DNA of 64,000 nt from Kitasatospora aureofaciens (GTDB lineage Bacteria; Actinomycetota; Actinomycetes; Streptomycetales; Streptomycetaceae). The DNA is taken from contig NZ_JAHTKP010000006.1 in NCBI RefSeq assembly GCF_019192735.1, positions 186,001 to 250,000 of the forward strand. Direction: 5' to 3'. Of this stretch, positions 25,536 to 32,998 are shown piece after piece (position 1 is the stretch's first letter; each line of letters starts with the position of its first letter). Below the pieces are notes generated by a model, which saw only the letters and a list, made by a program, of their open reading frames with translations, was not told the origin of the DNA and did no database searches. The translations under genes were made by a program, and so were the position numbers.

Positions 25536-26969
25536 CTACTGCGGAGGGTCGGTGGGCTGCGGGAACGAGAACTTCTTCTCCTCGATCGCGGCGATCCGAT
25601 AGGTGCCGTCGGACTGCCGCTGCATCCTCAGCCGGCCGAAGAACGATGTGGCCGCCTGGGACCAGCCGTCCGCCGCCCAGTATCCGCAGGTGACCGAGAC
25701 CTCCAGCCCGACCGCATCCCCGGTGAGATAGCCGGGCCGGTCCTTCGTCCCTTCGAGCGGCGCCGCCGACACCCACTGGGCCACCGACCACCCCTGATGG
25801 ACCGTCACCTCGGGCGGCCATCCCCCGCCATCCGGGGAGAGCGGGTTCAAACCCCCGCCGCTGTCCGCGAGTTCGCGCGTCAGATACCTGCGCACCCTCG
25901 GCAGGACGGCCGCCGGCCCGGTGTCCCCGCCACCGGTGTCGATGCTGCCGGACGTGACCGCCCACGCGATCGCCACGGACTCCGCGTCGCGCTCGTCCAC
26001 CGTCAGCGGCGGCGTCGCCGCCGTCGGCCGCTTCGCCGGATCGGTCGCCGGTACGGCGGTGAAGGTGAAGCCGGGGGGAGCGCCGCCCACCGCCGTTCTC
26101 GGGATCACCTGCTCCTCCTGGTCGTAGCACGGGTTGCACCGCGTCGGCGCGCCGTGGGACGCGGCATAGCTGGTCTCCCACCCCTGGCCCCGGTTCCAGA
26201 GCGCGTTGGTGCGCTCGCCGCGCACGCCGGAGATGTGGAACGGGCGGTCGCCGTCCTTGAGCGTCCAGGTGTGGTGCTCGCCGTCGACCGAGCCCTCGAC
26301 CGTGATCACGTAGTCGTAGCTGTGTCGGGTCGCGAGCACGGAGAGGTTGATCAGCTCGGGCTTCCGGTCCTCCAGGTAGAGGTACTTGTCGGAGAAGTAC
26401 GGTGCGAACGAGACCGGGCCGGCGCTGCTGATCAGCGCGACCCGGTCGTCGGAGTCCAGGTCGACGCCGAGGTCGATCTTCTCGCCCTCCCCCTGCTCGC
26501 TGCAGTTCACGACCGTGCCGGGCAGCGGGTCGCCGGGCGTGCCGACGACGGTGGCCCGCAGCCCCTCGATCGCCACGGTGTGCCCGTTGCCTACCATCTC
26601 GACCGTGAGCGCGGACTGTCCCACGTCCGTCCCGCCCTGCGCGTGGAGCCACGTCCGCGTGGCGGGGCAGCCCGTGGCGGGCGGGAGGTCGCTCGGTCGG
26701 ACGGCCTTGGGGAGGACCACGGTGATGTGGGCATCGCGGTGCCCCGGCTCCTGGCGGGCACTGAGCTTCGGCCCTTCGGCCCCGCCCGTGGCGTGCAGGG
26801 CGTAGTAGGTCGTACCGGCGCCCACCAGCGCCATCGCGCTCGCGACGGCCACCAGCATGCGCAGGTGGCCGCGCAGGCTCTCCACCACGGAGACCCTGCC
26901 GCCCATGACCACGTTGCCGTGGATGGTCCCGCCGCTGATCGTGTTCCGCGTGTCGTCCCGATCGTTCAT
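25536..26969 (-). CDS. Single-pass membrane protein with N-terminal ISGG..GNVV motif
   Basis: This 477-residue protein starts MNDRDDTRNTISGGTIHGNVVMGG. This short glycine-rich motif recurs at the N-terminus of actinobacterial membrane and effector-associated proteins. One membrane segment follows at about 37-58 (LRMLVAVASAMALVGAG), then a large extracytoplasmic region of no recognised family with paired cysteines (CNPCYD). ATG 26969 has GGGTGGGGG upstream. It lies 44 bases upstream of the beta-lactamase-fold gene and may be co-transcribed with it. Confidence 0.75.
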   Translation of the reverse strand: MNDRDDTRNTISGGTIHGNVVMGGRVSVVESLRGHLRMLVAVASAMALVGAGTTYYALHATGGAEGPKLSARQEPGHRDAHITVVLPKAVRPSDLPPATGCPATRTWLHAQGGTDVGQSALTVEMVGNGHTVAIEGLRATVVGTPGDPLPGTVVNCSEQGEGEKIDLGVDLDSDDRVALISSAGPVSFAPYFSDKYLYLEDRKPELINLSVLATRHSYDYVITVEGSVDGEHHTWTLKDGDRPFHISGVRGERTNALWNRGQGWETSYAASHGAPTRCNPCYDQEEQVIPRTAVGGAPPGFTFTAVPATDPAKRPTAATPPLTVDERDAESVAIAWAVTSGSIDTGGGDTGPAAVLPRVRRYLTRELADSGGGLNPLSPDGGGWPPEVTVHQGWSVAQWVSAAPLEGTKDRPGYLTGDAVGLEVSVTCGYWAADGWSQAATSFFGRLRMQRQSDGTYRIAAIEEKKFSFPQPTDPPQ

Positions 26970-27029
26970 CCCCCACCCCGCCCGACGACGCTTCCGGGCA
27001 CCAACAGTGCAGTCCCCGGCGGGCAAAGG

Positions 27030-27067
27030 GAAGACCCCCGGTGGAAGGGCTTCCGCCGGGGGTCTTC
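27030..27067 (-). terminator. Hairpin after the lipoprotein gene
   Basis: GAAGACCCCC-GGTGGAAG pairs with CTTCCGCC-GGGGGTCTTC around two bases, with a single G-T pair. It is 18 bases past the lipoprotein stop and upstream of the membrane-protein gene. Confidence 0.85.
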
Positions 27068-27084
27068 GTGGACTTGACGATATG

Positions 27085-28620
27085 TCAGCTGCTTGGGCGC
27101 GGGGACGGCAGCGTGGCCGAGCCCGTCAGGAGGGGCCACTCGCGGTGGAAGGGGGGCAGGGGGAGCTTGCCCTCGATGATCGGGGTGCCGAAGATCTTCA
27201 GGTGGGCGGTCAGTGCGCCATTGAGGTCGATGCCGCCGACCACGGACCAACTGCCTTGGGCCTGCGGGGCGTTTCCGGGGACGTCCGCCGAGAGGGAGCC
27301 TTCGGCCCGGGCGCTCAGGTAGGGGGCGACGGTGGTCTCGACGCCGACGGTGTCGTAGAGGCCGATGCTGGCCTCGGCGCCGAGGGCGGCGCGGACGCCG
27401 GCCTTGCCGTTCAGGCGCAGGTGGACCGGGCTGACCTTGGTGTCGGCCGCGTCGGTGAGCGGGCTCCAGCCCTTGCCGCCGGTGTAGTCGGCGCGGACGG
27501 ACCAGGTGCCGGTGGCCTCCTGCTCGGCTTCCACGTGCACCTGGCCGTCGGCGCTGATCTCCAGGTAGCAGGTCAGGCCGAGGTTGACGACGACGGGCAG
27601 GCCCGCGACCGTCAGCACCGGGCTGGCCTGCAGCTTCGCGAAGGGCAGCCGGACGGGCGCCGCGCCGGTGCTGCGGGAAAGGTCGCCGGTGACCTTCCAC
27701 TGCGCGTGGGCGCCGAGGTCGAAGCCGATGGACGCGGTGCGCGGGCTACCGGCGGCGGCGCCGTGGTAGGCGAAGTGGACGGCCGGGTGGAGCTGGAGGG
27801 AGCCGGTGGCGGCCACGCTCGCGCCCTCGGGGAGCGGGATCGGGGCGTTGACGTCGACCTCCAGCGTGCCGGAGGCGTCGGCCTTCACGCCGCCGAGGTC
27901 CGCGCCGATGCTCGCCTTGAGGTCCTTGACCAGCGGGGTGACCTTGATGCCGTGCGGGTCGACGGCGACCTTGCCGTCCGCCTCGGTGCCGCCGAGCAGT
28001 TCGGCGAGGGTCGCGGGGCGGGTGGCGAGCTTGATGCTGTCGCCGGCGCCCGGCTGGACCGCGGTGACGGCGACGAGCGCGCCCTGCGGTGCGGCGGCGG
28101 TGGGCGGGCTGGCGATCAGCGCGCCGGGCTGGACGGCTGCGGCGGCGCTCGCGGTGGCGCTCGGCGTGGCGCTTCCAGTGGCGGACGGCGTTGCGCTCGG
28201 CGTCGCGCTCGGCGCCGCCGAGGGAGCCGGGGCGGACGACAGAACCGCCGCCCCGCCCGCCGGGTCGTACGCCGTGAGCTGCAGGTTCTTCGCCGTCGCG
28301 GTGACCGCGCCGCCGTCCTTGCCCGGCGTGCCGATGGCGGCCTGCTGGGCCCCGGCCGGGGCGGCCGTGACGGGCGCAGAGGCGGACGGCCGCGCGCTGG
28401 GCGCGGCGGCGGGTGTGGTGGTGCGGGGGCGGGGTGCGCCGGAGGGTTGGGCGGCGGTGGCCGGGCCGGTGCCGGTCGCCGCAGCCGCGACCGGGGTGGT
28501 GGCCGGCTCGGTGGCCGCCTGCGGGGTACCGGGGGACGTCGGCCCGCACGCGGCGACCCCGGTCAGGACGAGGGTGAGGAGGGCGGGGCGCACGGCCCTG
28601 CCTATGGAGCTTTTGAACAC
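27085..28620 (-). CDS. Secreted lipoprotein with low-complexity linker
   Basis: The 511-residue protein has a lipoprotein signal (ALLTLVLTGVAAC, lipobox cysteine at about 25), then ~150 residues rich in Ala, Thr, Pro and Ser with PSATPSAT repeats. A large beta-rich domain without recognised family follows (VHFAYHGAAAG, VNLGLTCYLEISADGQ, AHLKIFGTPIIEG). It is likely anchored outside the membrane. The start is GTG 28620 with no good ribosome site. A 22-bp tandem repeat lies just upstream. Confidence 0.78.
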   Translation of the reverse strand: MFKSSIGRAVRPALLTLVLTGVAACGPTSPGTPQAATEPATTPVAAAATGTGPATAAQPSGAPRPRTTTPAAAPSARPSASAPVTAAPAGAQQAAIGTPGKDGGAVTATAKNLQLTAYDPAGGAAVLSSAPAPSAAPSATPSATPSATGSATPSATASAAAAVQPGALIASPPTAAAPQGALVAVTAVQPGAGDSIKLATRPATLAELLGGTEADGKVAVDPHGIKVTPLVKDLKASIGADLGGVKADASGTLEVDVNAPIPLPEGASVAATGSLQLHPAVHFAYHGAAAGSPRTASIGFDLGAHAQWKVTGDLSRSTGAAPVRLPFAKLQASPVLTVAGLPVVVNLGLTCYLEISADGQVHVEAEQEATGTWSVRADYTGGKGWSPLTDAADTKVSPVHLRLNGKAGVRAALGAEASIGLYDTVGVETTVAPYLSARAEGSLSADVPGNAPQAQGSWSVVGGIDLNGALTAHLKIFGTPIIEGKLPLPPFHREWPLLTGSATLPSPRPSS

Positions 28621-28658
28621 GCGGCGTCATGTTACTGACGGGGAATAACTTTGTCGAA

Positions 28659-28761
28659 GACAGGCCAAGTCGCGCGGGACGACAGGCCAGGTCGCGCGGG
28701 AAGGCAGGCCAGGTCGCGCGGGAAGACAAGCCAAGTGAAGACAGGCCACGTCACCCGGAAC
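28659..28761. repeat. Tandem array of 22-bp units
   Basis: Five head-to-tail units of about 22 bp share a GACAGGCCAAGTCGCGCGGG pattern; units at 28659, 28681, 28703 and 28740 are full length and the one at 28725 is shortened to 15 bp. The array lies 40 bases upstream of the lipoprotein start and runs up to the aat remnant. Confidence 0.85.
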
Positions 28762-28978
28762 GACCGGCCCGGGCCAGCCGCGGCGCCGGGAGCCGATCCA
28801 CCACCAGCGGGCGGACGTCCGCCGGCGCCGCCAGCTCCTCCAGGTACCGCGCCCGCGGCAGCGGCACGGCCCCGAGGCTGCGGATGTGCGGCCCGTCCCA
28901 CTGCGCGTCGAGGAGCCGCCCCCCGGCCGCCGCGAAGCGCGCCGTGAGGTCGGCGACGGCGACGCGGGCGGCGGTGGA
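28751..28978 (-). pseudogene. aat: C-terminal remnant of leucyl/phenylalanyl-tRNA-protein transferase
   Basis: On the minus strand an open frame of ~75 codons reads STAARVAVADLTARFAAAGG, then RLLDAQWDGPHIRSLGAVPL and PRARYLEELAAP, ending at 28751. This matches the conserved end of Aat, where LLDxQ..TPHLxSLG and a PR.YL segment follow the active-site region. Everything upstream of the Ser-Thr-Ala-Ala stretch is missing, because the sequence switches to an unrelated gene at about 28978. It cannot make functional enzyme. Confidence 0.75.
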
Positions 28979-29340
28979 ACATCGAGTCGAGGCTCACCCA
29001 CGCCGACCTCGGCGTCGGCATCGCCATCGACGACTTCGGGACGGGCTACTCGTCGCTCTCCTACCTGCGCGAGTTCCCCATCTCGATCCTGAAAATCGAC
29101 AAGTCGTTCATCGACGGCCTGGGCGCCTCCCAGCAGCAGTACGCCCTCGTCGACGGCATCGCCCGCATCGCCGACATCCTGGGCGTCCAGGTCATCGCCG
29201 AGGGCATCGAACACCCCGAACAACGCGACCTCCTGGCCGCCATGGGCTGCCCCCTCGGCCAGGGCTACCTCTTCGCCCACCCCCTCACCCCGGACCAGGC
29301 CCGCACCCTCGTCCGCGACGCCACGTACGAGCCTGCGTGA
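28979..29340 (+). pseudogene. C-terminal remnant of an EAL-domain c-di-GMP phosphodiesterase
   Basis: The plus strand codes for ESRLTHADLGVGIAIDDFGT, then GYSSLSYLREFP, LKIDKSFIDGLG, VQVIAEGIEHPEQRDLL and GYLFAHPL, ending at 29340. DDFGTGYSSL, the K-x-D-x-x-F motif and the AEGIE motif are diagnostic for the second half of an EAL domain. The EAL signature itself and all N-terminal domains are absent; coding begins abruptly at the same breakpoint where the aat remnant ends. A perfect terminator hairpin follows. Confidence 0.85.
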
Positions 29341-29360
29341 GCCCTCCGCTGAACCTTCTG

Positions 29361-29390
29361 AGCGGCGGTCGAGCATCCTCGACCGCCGCT
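29361..29390 (+). terminator. Perfect hairpin after EAL remnant
   Basis: AGCGGCGGTCGAG and CTCGACCGCCGCT form a 13-bp perfect stem with a CATC loop, 20 bases after the EAL stop. Confidence 0.85.
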
Positions 29391-29407
29391 GGTGTCCTTC
29401 CGCGTCT

Positions 29408-29440
29408 GTCCGGCTACTTGACGGGGTGCGGGTGGCCGAG
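29408..29440. repeat. 33-bp direct repeat, left copy
   Basis: This 33-bp sequence starting GTCCGGCTACTTGACGGGGT is identical to 30351-30383. The right copy holds the last codons of the DUF4331 gene; this copy is not in a gene. The two copies bracket the toxin-antitoxin genes. Confidence 0.9.
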
Positions 29441-29471
29441 CCCTCCCGGCCACCGCCACCACGCGTCCGGC

Positions 29472-29837
29472 TCAGGCCACCGAGCGAGAGCCGGGCGAAG
29501 AATCGTCGGCCGGGCAGTCGTCATGCGCAGTGAACACGAACTCCGAGGTGTCGCCGTCCAGGTCGATGGTCAGCGACGCGTCCAGCGCCTTGGCCAGGCG
29601 TGTGAGCAGTGGCAGCGTGGGCACCGAGTCACCGCCCTCGATGTTCGAGATCTGCGGCTGCGTCATCCCGGCCCGCCGCGCCAGCTCGGCCTGCGACAAC
29701 CCGAGTTCGGTGCGCCGGTCGTAGACGGCCTGGCCGAGCGCGAACGCATACCCGGCCTCGACGTACGCGGCGGACTCCGCGACCGGCTCTCTCAGGAGCT
29801 TCCTGGCCCCTCTGGTCTTCCACTGCGAGTGGTTCAC
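29472..29837 (-). CDS. XRE-family antitoxin (HigA-like)
   Basis: This 121-residue protein has a helix-turn-helix in RRTELGLSQAELARRAGMTQPQISNIEGG at about 42-70 and a C-terminal LTIDLDGDTSEFVF segment. It is encoded 56 bases downstream of a RelE/HigB-like toxin, the toxin-first order typical of HigBA. The GTG at 29837 follows AGGAGGAG. It would bind the toxin and repress the shared promoter. Confidence 0.85.
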   Translation of the reverse strand: MNHSQWKTRGARKLLREPVAESAAYVEAGYAFALGQAVYDRRTELGLSQAELARRAGMTQPQISNIEGGDSVPTLPLLTRLAKALDASLTIDLDGDTSEFVFTAHDDCPADDSSPGSRSVA

Positions 29838-29893
29838 GGCCTCTCCTCCTTGCTCCGGTCGTAGTCGTGCTGCGCGGGGCCGTGGTCGGCTTC

Positions 29894-30214
29894 TCAGACC
29901 TTCTGCGCCTGCCGAGCGCGCTCGATCTCTTCGGTCTCGCGCTGCTTCGTCTTGCGGAACACCGTCAACAGGACGATCCGCCGCAGCGGCGCCAGCCAGT
30001 ACGTGATGCGTACGGCACTTCCGTCCATGATGAAGCGCAGCTCACGCACCTTTCCGCCGAGGTGCCGCGCGTAGGGCTCACCCAGCGTAGTTGGCTGCGC
30101 AGCCAGCATGTCTGCCGCCCGCTCCACCTTGTCGTACTGGGCGTCGGCCAGAAGATCCAACCGCTGGCGGACTTCGGGCTCGATCTCGATCTCGATCTGC
30201 CACGGATCGCTCAC
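29894..30214 (-). CDS. RelE/HigB-like toxin (Gp49 family)
   Basis: The 106-residue protein has the pattern of phage-derived Gp49/HigB toxins: VRQRLDLLADAQYDKVERAADML, GEPYARHLGGKVRELRF, VRITYWLAPLRRIVLLTVFRKTKQR. Such toxins cleave mRNA at the ribosome. It precedes the XRE antitoxin gene on the same strand. The GTG start at 30214 lies just downstream of an AT-rich palindrome. Confidence 0.85.
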   Translation of the reverse strand: MSDPWQIEIEIEPEVRQRLDLLADAQYDKVERAADMLAAQPTTLGEPYARHLGGKVRELRFIMDGSAVRITYWLAPLRRIVLLTVFRKTKQRETEEIERARQAQKV

Positions 30215-30222
30215 GGGTTCAG

Positions 30223-30240
30223 TATATAGATATCTGTATA
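30223..30240 (-). promoter_or_regulatory. AT-rich palindromic operator of the toxin-antitoxin pair
   Basis: TATATAGATATCTGTATA is an 18-base palindrome with one mismatch, 9 bases upstream of the toxin start, in otherwise GC-rich DNA. It probably combines the -10 region with the antitoxin binding site. Confidence 0.6.
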
Positions 30241-30318
30241 GCGCGCCCGGCGGGCCACTCTCCCTCGCTCTGGGACGACCGGGACACCGCCGTACGTCGC
30301 CACTGCCGCCGTGCGAAG

Positions 30319-30344
30319 CGGCAGTCAGGAATTCCTGACCGCCG
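30319..30344 (-). terminator. Palindromic hairpin after DUF4331
   Basis: CGGC.GTCAGGA and TCCTGAC.GCCG form an inverted repeat with the central palindrome GTCAGGAATTCCTGAC at 30324-30339, 12 bases past the DUF4331 stop on the minus strand. Confidence 0.65.
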
Positions 30345-30350
30345 CCTGGC

Positions 30351-30383
30351 GTCCGGCTACTTGACGGGGTGCGGGTGGCCGAG
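30351..30383. repeat. 33-bp direct repeat, right copy
   Basis: Identical to 29408-29440. It spans the stop codon and the last codons (GHPHPVK) of the DUF4331 gene, as expected if an insertion at the 3' end of that gene duplicated the target. Confidence 0.9.
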
Positions 30384-31322
30384 GTGGGGGAAGGTGGGGA
30401 GCAGGTCGGTGTGCGGGGGGATGTGGTCGGAGGTGATCTTGCCGCCGGAGACCATCGTGAGGCGGGCGGAGGTCACATCGTCCACGAGCGTGCGGCCGTT
30501 GGGGTAGGCGGCGGGGCGGGAGCGGTCGTAGCGGAGGATGTCGGGGAGGACGAGCTTGAGGGTCTCGGTGGCGGCCACGGTGGTGTAGTCCCCGGTGTGC
30601 TGGAGGACGGCCGTCCAGGCTTCGCGGTAGGTGTCCCAGTCGTCGGCGGGCTCGCCGGCGTTGTACGTGTCCTTCACCTCCTCCGCGTTGAAGTACGCGG
30701 TGAGGGACGGGTGGGCGCCGCGGTCGACGGAGGTGAGCCGCCCGTTCTCACGGAGACTGACGCGGGCCCAGACGCCGATGGCGGGGTCCGGACCGAGGTC
30801 GGCATCGGGCACTTCGAGGGCGATGCCGAAGACGTTGACATCGGCCATGGCGTCCTTGCCGGTCCAGGTGAAGTTGTTGACGATGCCTTCGAGATCGGCG
30901 AAGAAGGGGTCGCTGCGGAGGCCGACGGAGAGCTTGCAGCCGTTCTTCTCGATGACGTCCGGCGCGTCACCGAACGCGACCGGCACATCGGCGAAAAGGA
31001 CCTCCCCGGTCGCATCGTGCTGCTGAGCAGCGGCGCCGGTCGCGCGGTGGACGGTGACGGCCTGGCCACCGGTGTTGGGGTTGGAGAAGGTGAAGGAGTA
31101 GGCGACGTCCGCGCGGTTGTCGCCGTCGTTGTCGACGTTGAGCCGGTAGACGGCGTCCGGGTGGAACTCGGCTGCCTGGGTGGGGGCGTACGGGTTCACG
31201 TTCATGATGAGGACGGTGCGATGCGGCGCGTCGGACGCCGGAAACGCGAAGACGTCGGTCAGGTCGAGCCGGGCATCGCCCCGCGGAGAGCGGAGGTTGG
31301 GGCCGCTGAGGTGGTGGGACAT
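30357..31322 (-). CDS. DUF4331 family protein
   Basis: This 321-residue protein begins MSHHLSGPNLRSPRGDARLDLTDVFAFPA and has VLIMNVNPYAPT, VYRLNVDNDGDNRADVAYSFTFS and GIVNNFTWTGKDAMADVNVFGIALEVP, the typical DUF4331 pattern. No signal peptide is seen. The function is unknown; the fold is beta-rich and the DNDGD segment may bind calcium. The ATG at 31322 is taken in preference to an in-frame upstream start. Confidence 0.9.
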   Translation of the reverse strand: MSHHLSGPNLRSPRGDARLDLTDVFAFPASDAPHRTVLIMNVNPYAPTQAAEFHPDAVYRLNVDNDGDNRADVAYSFTFSNPNTGGQAVTVHRATGAAAQQHDATGEVLFADVPVAFGDAPDVIEKNGCKLSVGLRSDPFFADLEGIVNNFTWTGKDAMADVNVFGIALEVPDADLGPDPAIGVWARVSLRENGRLTSVDRGAHPSLTAYFNAEEVKDTYNAGEPADDWDTYREAWTAVLQHTGDYTTVAATETLKLVLPDILRYDRSRPAAYPNGRTLVDDVTSARLTMVSGGKITSDHIPPHTDLLPTFPHLGHPHPVK

Positions 31323-31556
31323 GGCACTGTGGTAGCAGCACGACCCGGCCACCACCCCGACGACACCCGCCCGGAACCGGGCTGTCCGCCGATCGGATCA
31401 GAGCCCGGCGGCCGTCGAGCAGCCCTCAGCGCAACACCACCGCCACACCCGCTCCTCGAACCGCACACACTCCCCCGGACCCACCATTCCGCCGAACCCC
31501 CACACGCCCTACGCTTGACGCACGCCCACACGCACGTTCCCCGAGGGAACCGTACG

Positions 31557-31745
31557 ATGACCGACCACCGCGACCACATCCAGGCGTCCCGCGCCCTCCT
31601 GACGAGAGCGAACCAGAGCCATCTCTCCCCGGAACGGGTCGTCGAAATGGCCGAGGTCGAGGCCTACCCCGCCCTAGCCGCCGCCATCGCAAGCCTCAAG
31701 GACTCCCCGGCCCCCGGCCCCACTCCCCCGGCCGACGCCCGATGA
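31557..31745 (+). CDS. Small hypothetical protein
   Basis: This 62-residue acidic protein (MTDHRDHIQASRALLTRANQ...) has a predicted helix VVEMAEVEAYPALAAAIASL and a Pro-rich end. ATG 31557 follows GAGGG. Its stop overlaps the start of the next tiny gene by four bases, suggesting a two-gene unit. No family is recognised. Confidence 0.6.
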   Translation: MTDHRDHIQASRALLTRANQSHLSPERVVEMAEVEAYPALAAAIASLKDSPAPGPTPPADAR

Positions 31746-31906
31746 TCCGCCACCTCATCGGCTGTCCGATCTTCCTCACCGGCCTGGGCCTGCTCGCCTA
31801 CTCCCGTCACGTACCTGGCGCGAAGATGGCCGCCGGTGGGAGCGACTGGCACTGGGCCCTGCCCGGGGGCGTCATCGCCCTCACCGGCATGGTCATCATC
31901 GGCTGA
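31742..31906 (+). CDS. Tiny two-pass membrane protein
   Basis: A 54-residue ORF starts at the ATGA overlap with the preceding small gene. It reads MIRHLIGCPIFLTGLGLLAY, then a polar loop with GSDWHW, then a second hydrophobic segment PGGVIALTGMVIIG, so two membrane helices are predicted. The 3' end overlaps the HxlR relic on the opposite strand by 11 bases. Confidence 0.55.
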   Translation: MIRHLIGCPIFLTGLGLLAYSRHVPGAKMAAGGSDWHWALPGGVIALTGMVIIG

Positions 31907-32281
31907 GCGCGGCGAGTTCCACCAACAACGGACGCAACGCCTCCCCGGCCGCCGTCACCCGCTACGACGCCCGTACCGGAAACCCACGCAGGCGCTCGCG
32001 CGCCACCAACTCCCGCCCCCCAAGGCACGCAGGCGCTCCGCGAGCGCCTGCGTGCTGATCCCCGGCAGCCGCCCCCGCAACTCCCCGTACGCCGCGGGCC
32101 CGTACATCAACTCCCGCAGCACCAGCATCGTCCACCACCCCGCCACGGCCGCCAGCGTCAGCTCCGCTGGGCACCCAGCCTCCGGCCGCGCCGTCCAGCA
32201 CCAGCTCGGCGTCCCGTTCCCTCCCGCGACTCTCCGCTTGGTGACCCACGCCGCGCCCGCCTTCACCACCCGATGACTCAC
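31896..32281 (-). pseudogene. HxlR-family regulator relic (frameshift and nonsense)
   Basis: The first frame carries the HxlR core CPAELTLAAVAGWWTMLVLR, then ELMYGPAAYGELRGRLPGIS and TQALAERLRALGG. At a G run the frame shifts, and the homologous continuation GRELVARERLRGFPVRAS is in the next frame. There a TAG stands where tyrosine is expected, followed by RVTAAGEALRPLLVELAALSR. At least two disabling changes are therefore present. Confidence 0.75.
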
Positions 32282-32482
32282 CCCACCACCCTCACCACCG
32301 ATCCCGCCAACACCCGGCCGTCTTCGCCGCCGCCTTCAACACCGGCGCACCCGCCCTCCTCGCCCAGGTCTACGAACCGGGCGCCGTCTTCGCCCCCCCG
32401 GCACCACCGTCACCGGCCCTATTGGGCGCCATTTCACCGCCGAGACGCCGAAAACACGCCACCCCGGTAACATTGCCTAAAT
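32273..32482 (+). pseudogene. SnoaL-like domain relic
   Basis: Pieces in different frames resemble the start of a SnoaL/NTF2-like protein: MTHPTTLTTDPA, then HPAVFAAAFNTGAPALLAQV and YEPGAVFAPP, then PGTTVTGP. Two frameshifts and loss of the rest show decay. It is divergent from the HxlR relic, so the two may have been a regulator-target pair. Confidence 0.45.
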
Positions 32483-32610
32483 TTCGCTTGACGATGGTCA
32501 ATTCTTGTATCTGACCCTAGCGTTGGATCGGCGTTCGAAGCGGCTGGTTGGCTGGTCGATCACAGATCACAGGCGCACCGGGCTAGTCACCACACGCTCA
32601 AGGCGCCACA
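32476..32610 (+). mobile_element. IS transposase (rve/IS3-like) fragment
   Basis: About 40 codons read DDGQFLYLTLALDRRSKRLV and GWSITDHRRTGLVT, matching the integrase-core segment of IS3-like transposases (LYL...D..SR..VGW...DH.RT.LV). Neither end of the transposase nor terminal repeats remain. Confidence 0.55.
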
Positions 32611-32621
32611 TAGCCATGCCT

Positions 32622-32659
32622 CAGCTGCCCCATCGGAAGGAGATCCGATGGGGCAGCTG
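32622..32659. terminator. Perfect 16-bp hairpin
   Basis: CAGCTGCCCCATCGGA and its exact reverse complement flank a six-base AGGAGA loop. It lies 52 bases past the end of the first immunity-like gene on the minus strand and probably terminates it. Confidence 0.75.
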
Positions 32660-32710
32660 TCGGGGCCCACCGCCAACGCGCTGGGCTCACATAGCGGCTC
32701 TTGCTCGGCC

Positions 32711-32998
32711 CTAGTCCAGAGACTCGCAATACTGCTCGTATGTAGTTCCGGACATGTCCCGAAGGTCGAACTCCGAGAGAGGACCGAATGTCTTGGCCAT
32801 CAGCGCCACGCCGCGCCCGACAGCACGCAGGAAGTCGCCACTCTCCTCCACTCTGCCTGCTGCGGCCACGAGCAGTTGCAGAGCTTCCCGCCTGCCCGAA
32901 GCAGACAGGCAGTCGGCAGCTGAAATCCGCTCACTTGGCTCTGCGTGCGCATCCAACAACAGTCTTGAGGCGGCTGTGTAGTCCACTGTCGCTAGCAC
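32711..32998 (-). CDS. Putative immunity protein of orphan toxin cassette 1
   Basis: This 95-residue, helix-rich, acidic protein (VDYTAASRLLLDAHAEPSER, then ISAADCLSASGRREALQLLV) overlaps the end of orphan toxin tip 1 by seven bases. Position and size are those of immunity proteins encoded directly after polymorphic-toxin tips. No family is recognised. The GTG at 32998 is the likely start. Base composition is lower in GC than in the core genes. Confidence 0.65.
   Translation of the reverse strand: MLATVDYTAASRLLLDAHAEPSERISAADCLSASGRREALQLLVAAAGRVEESGDFLRAVGRGVALMAKTFGPLSEFDLRDMSGTTYEQYCESLD

Noticed and set aside
28659..28761. CRISPR array
   Set aside because: Units are contiguous without unique spacers, so it is a tandem repeat.
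30180..30198. GATCTC tandem repeat as a regulatory element
   Set aside because: It lies inside the toxin gene and simply encodes its Glu-Ile repeat near the N-terminus.
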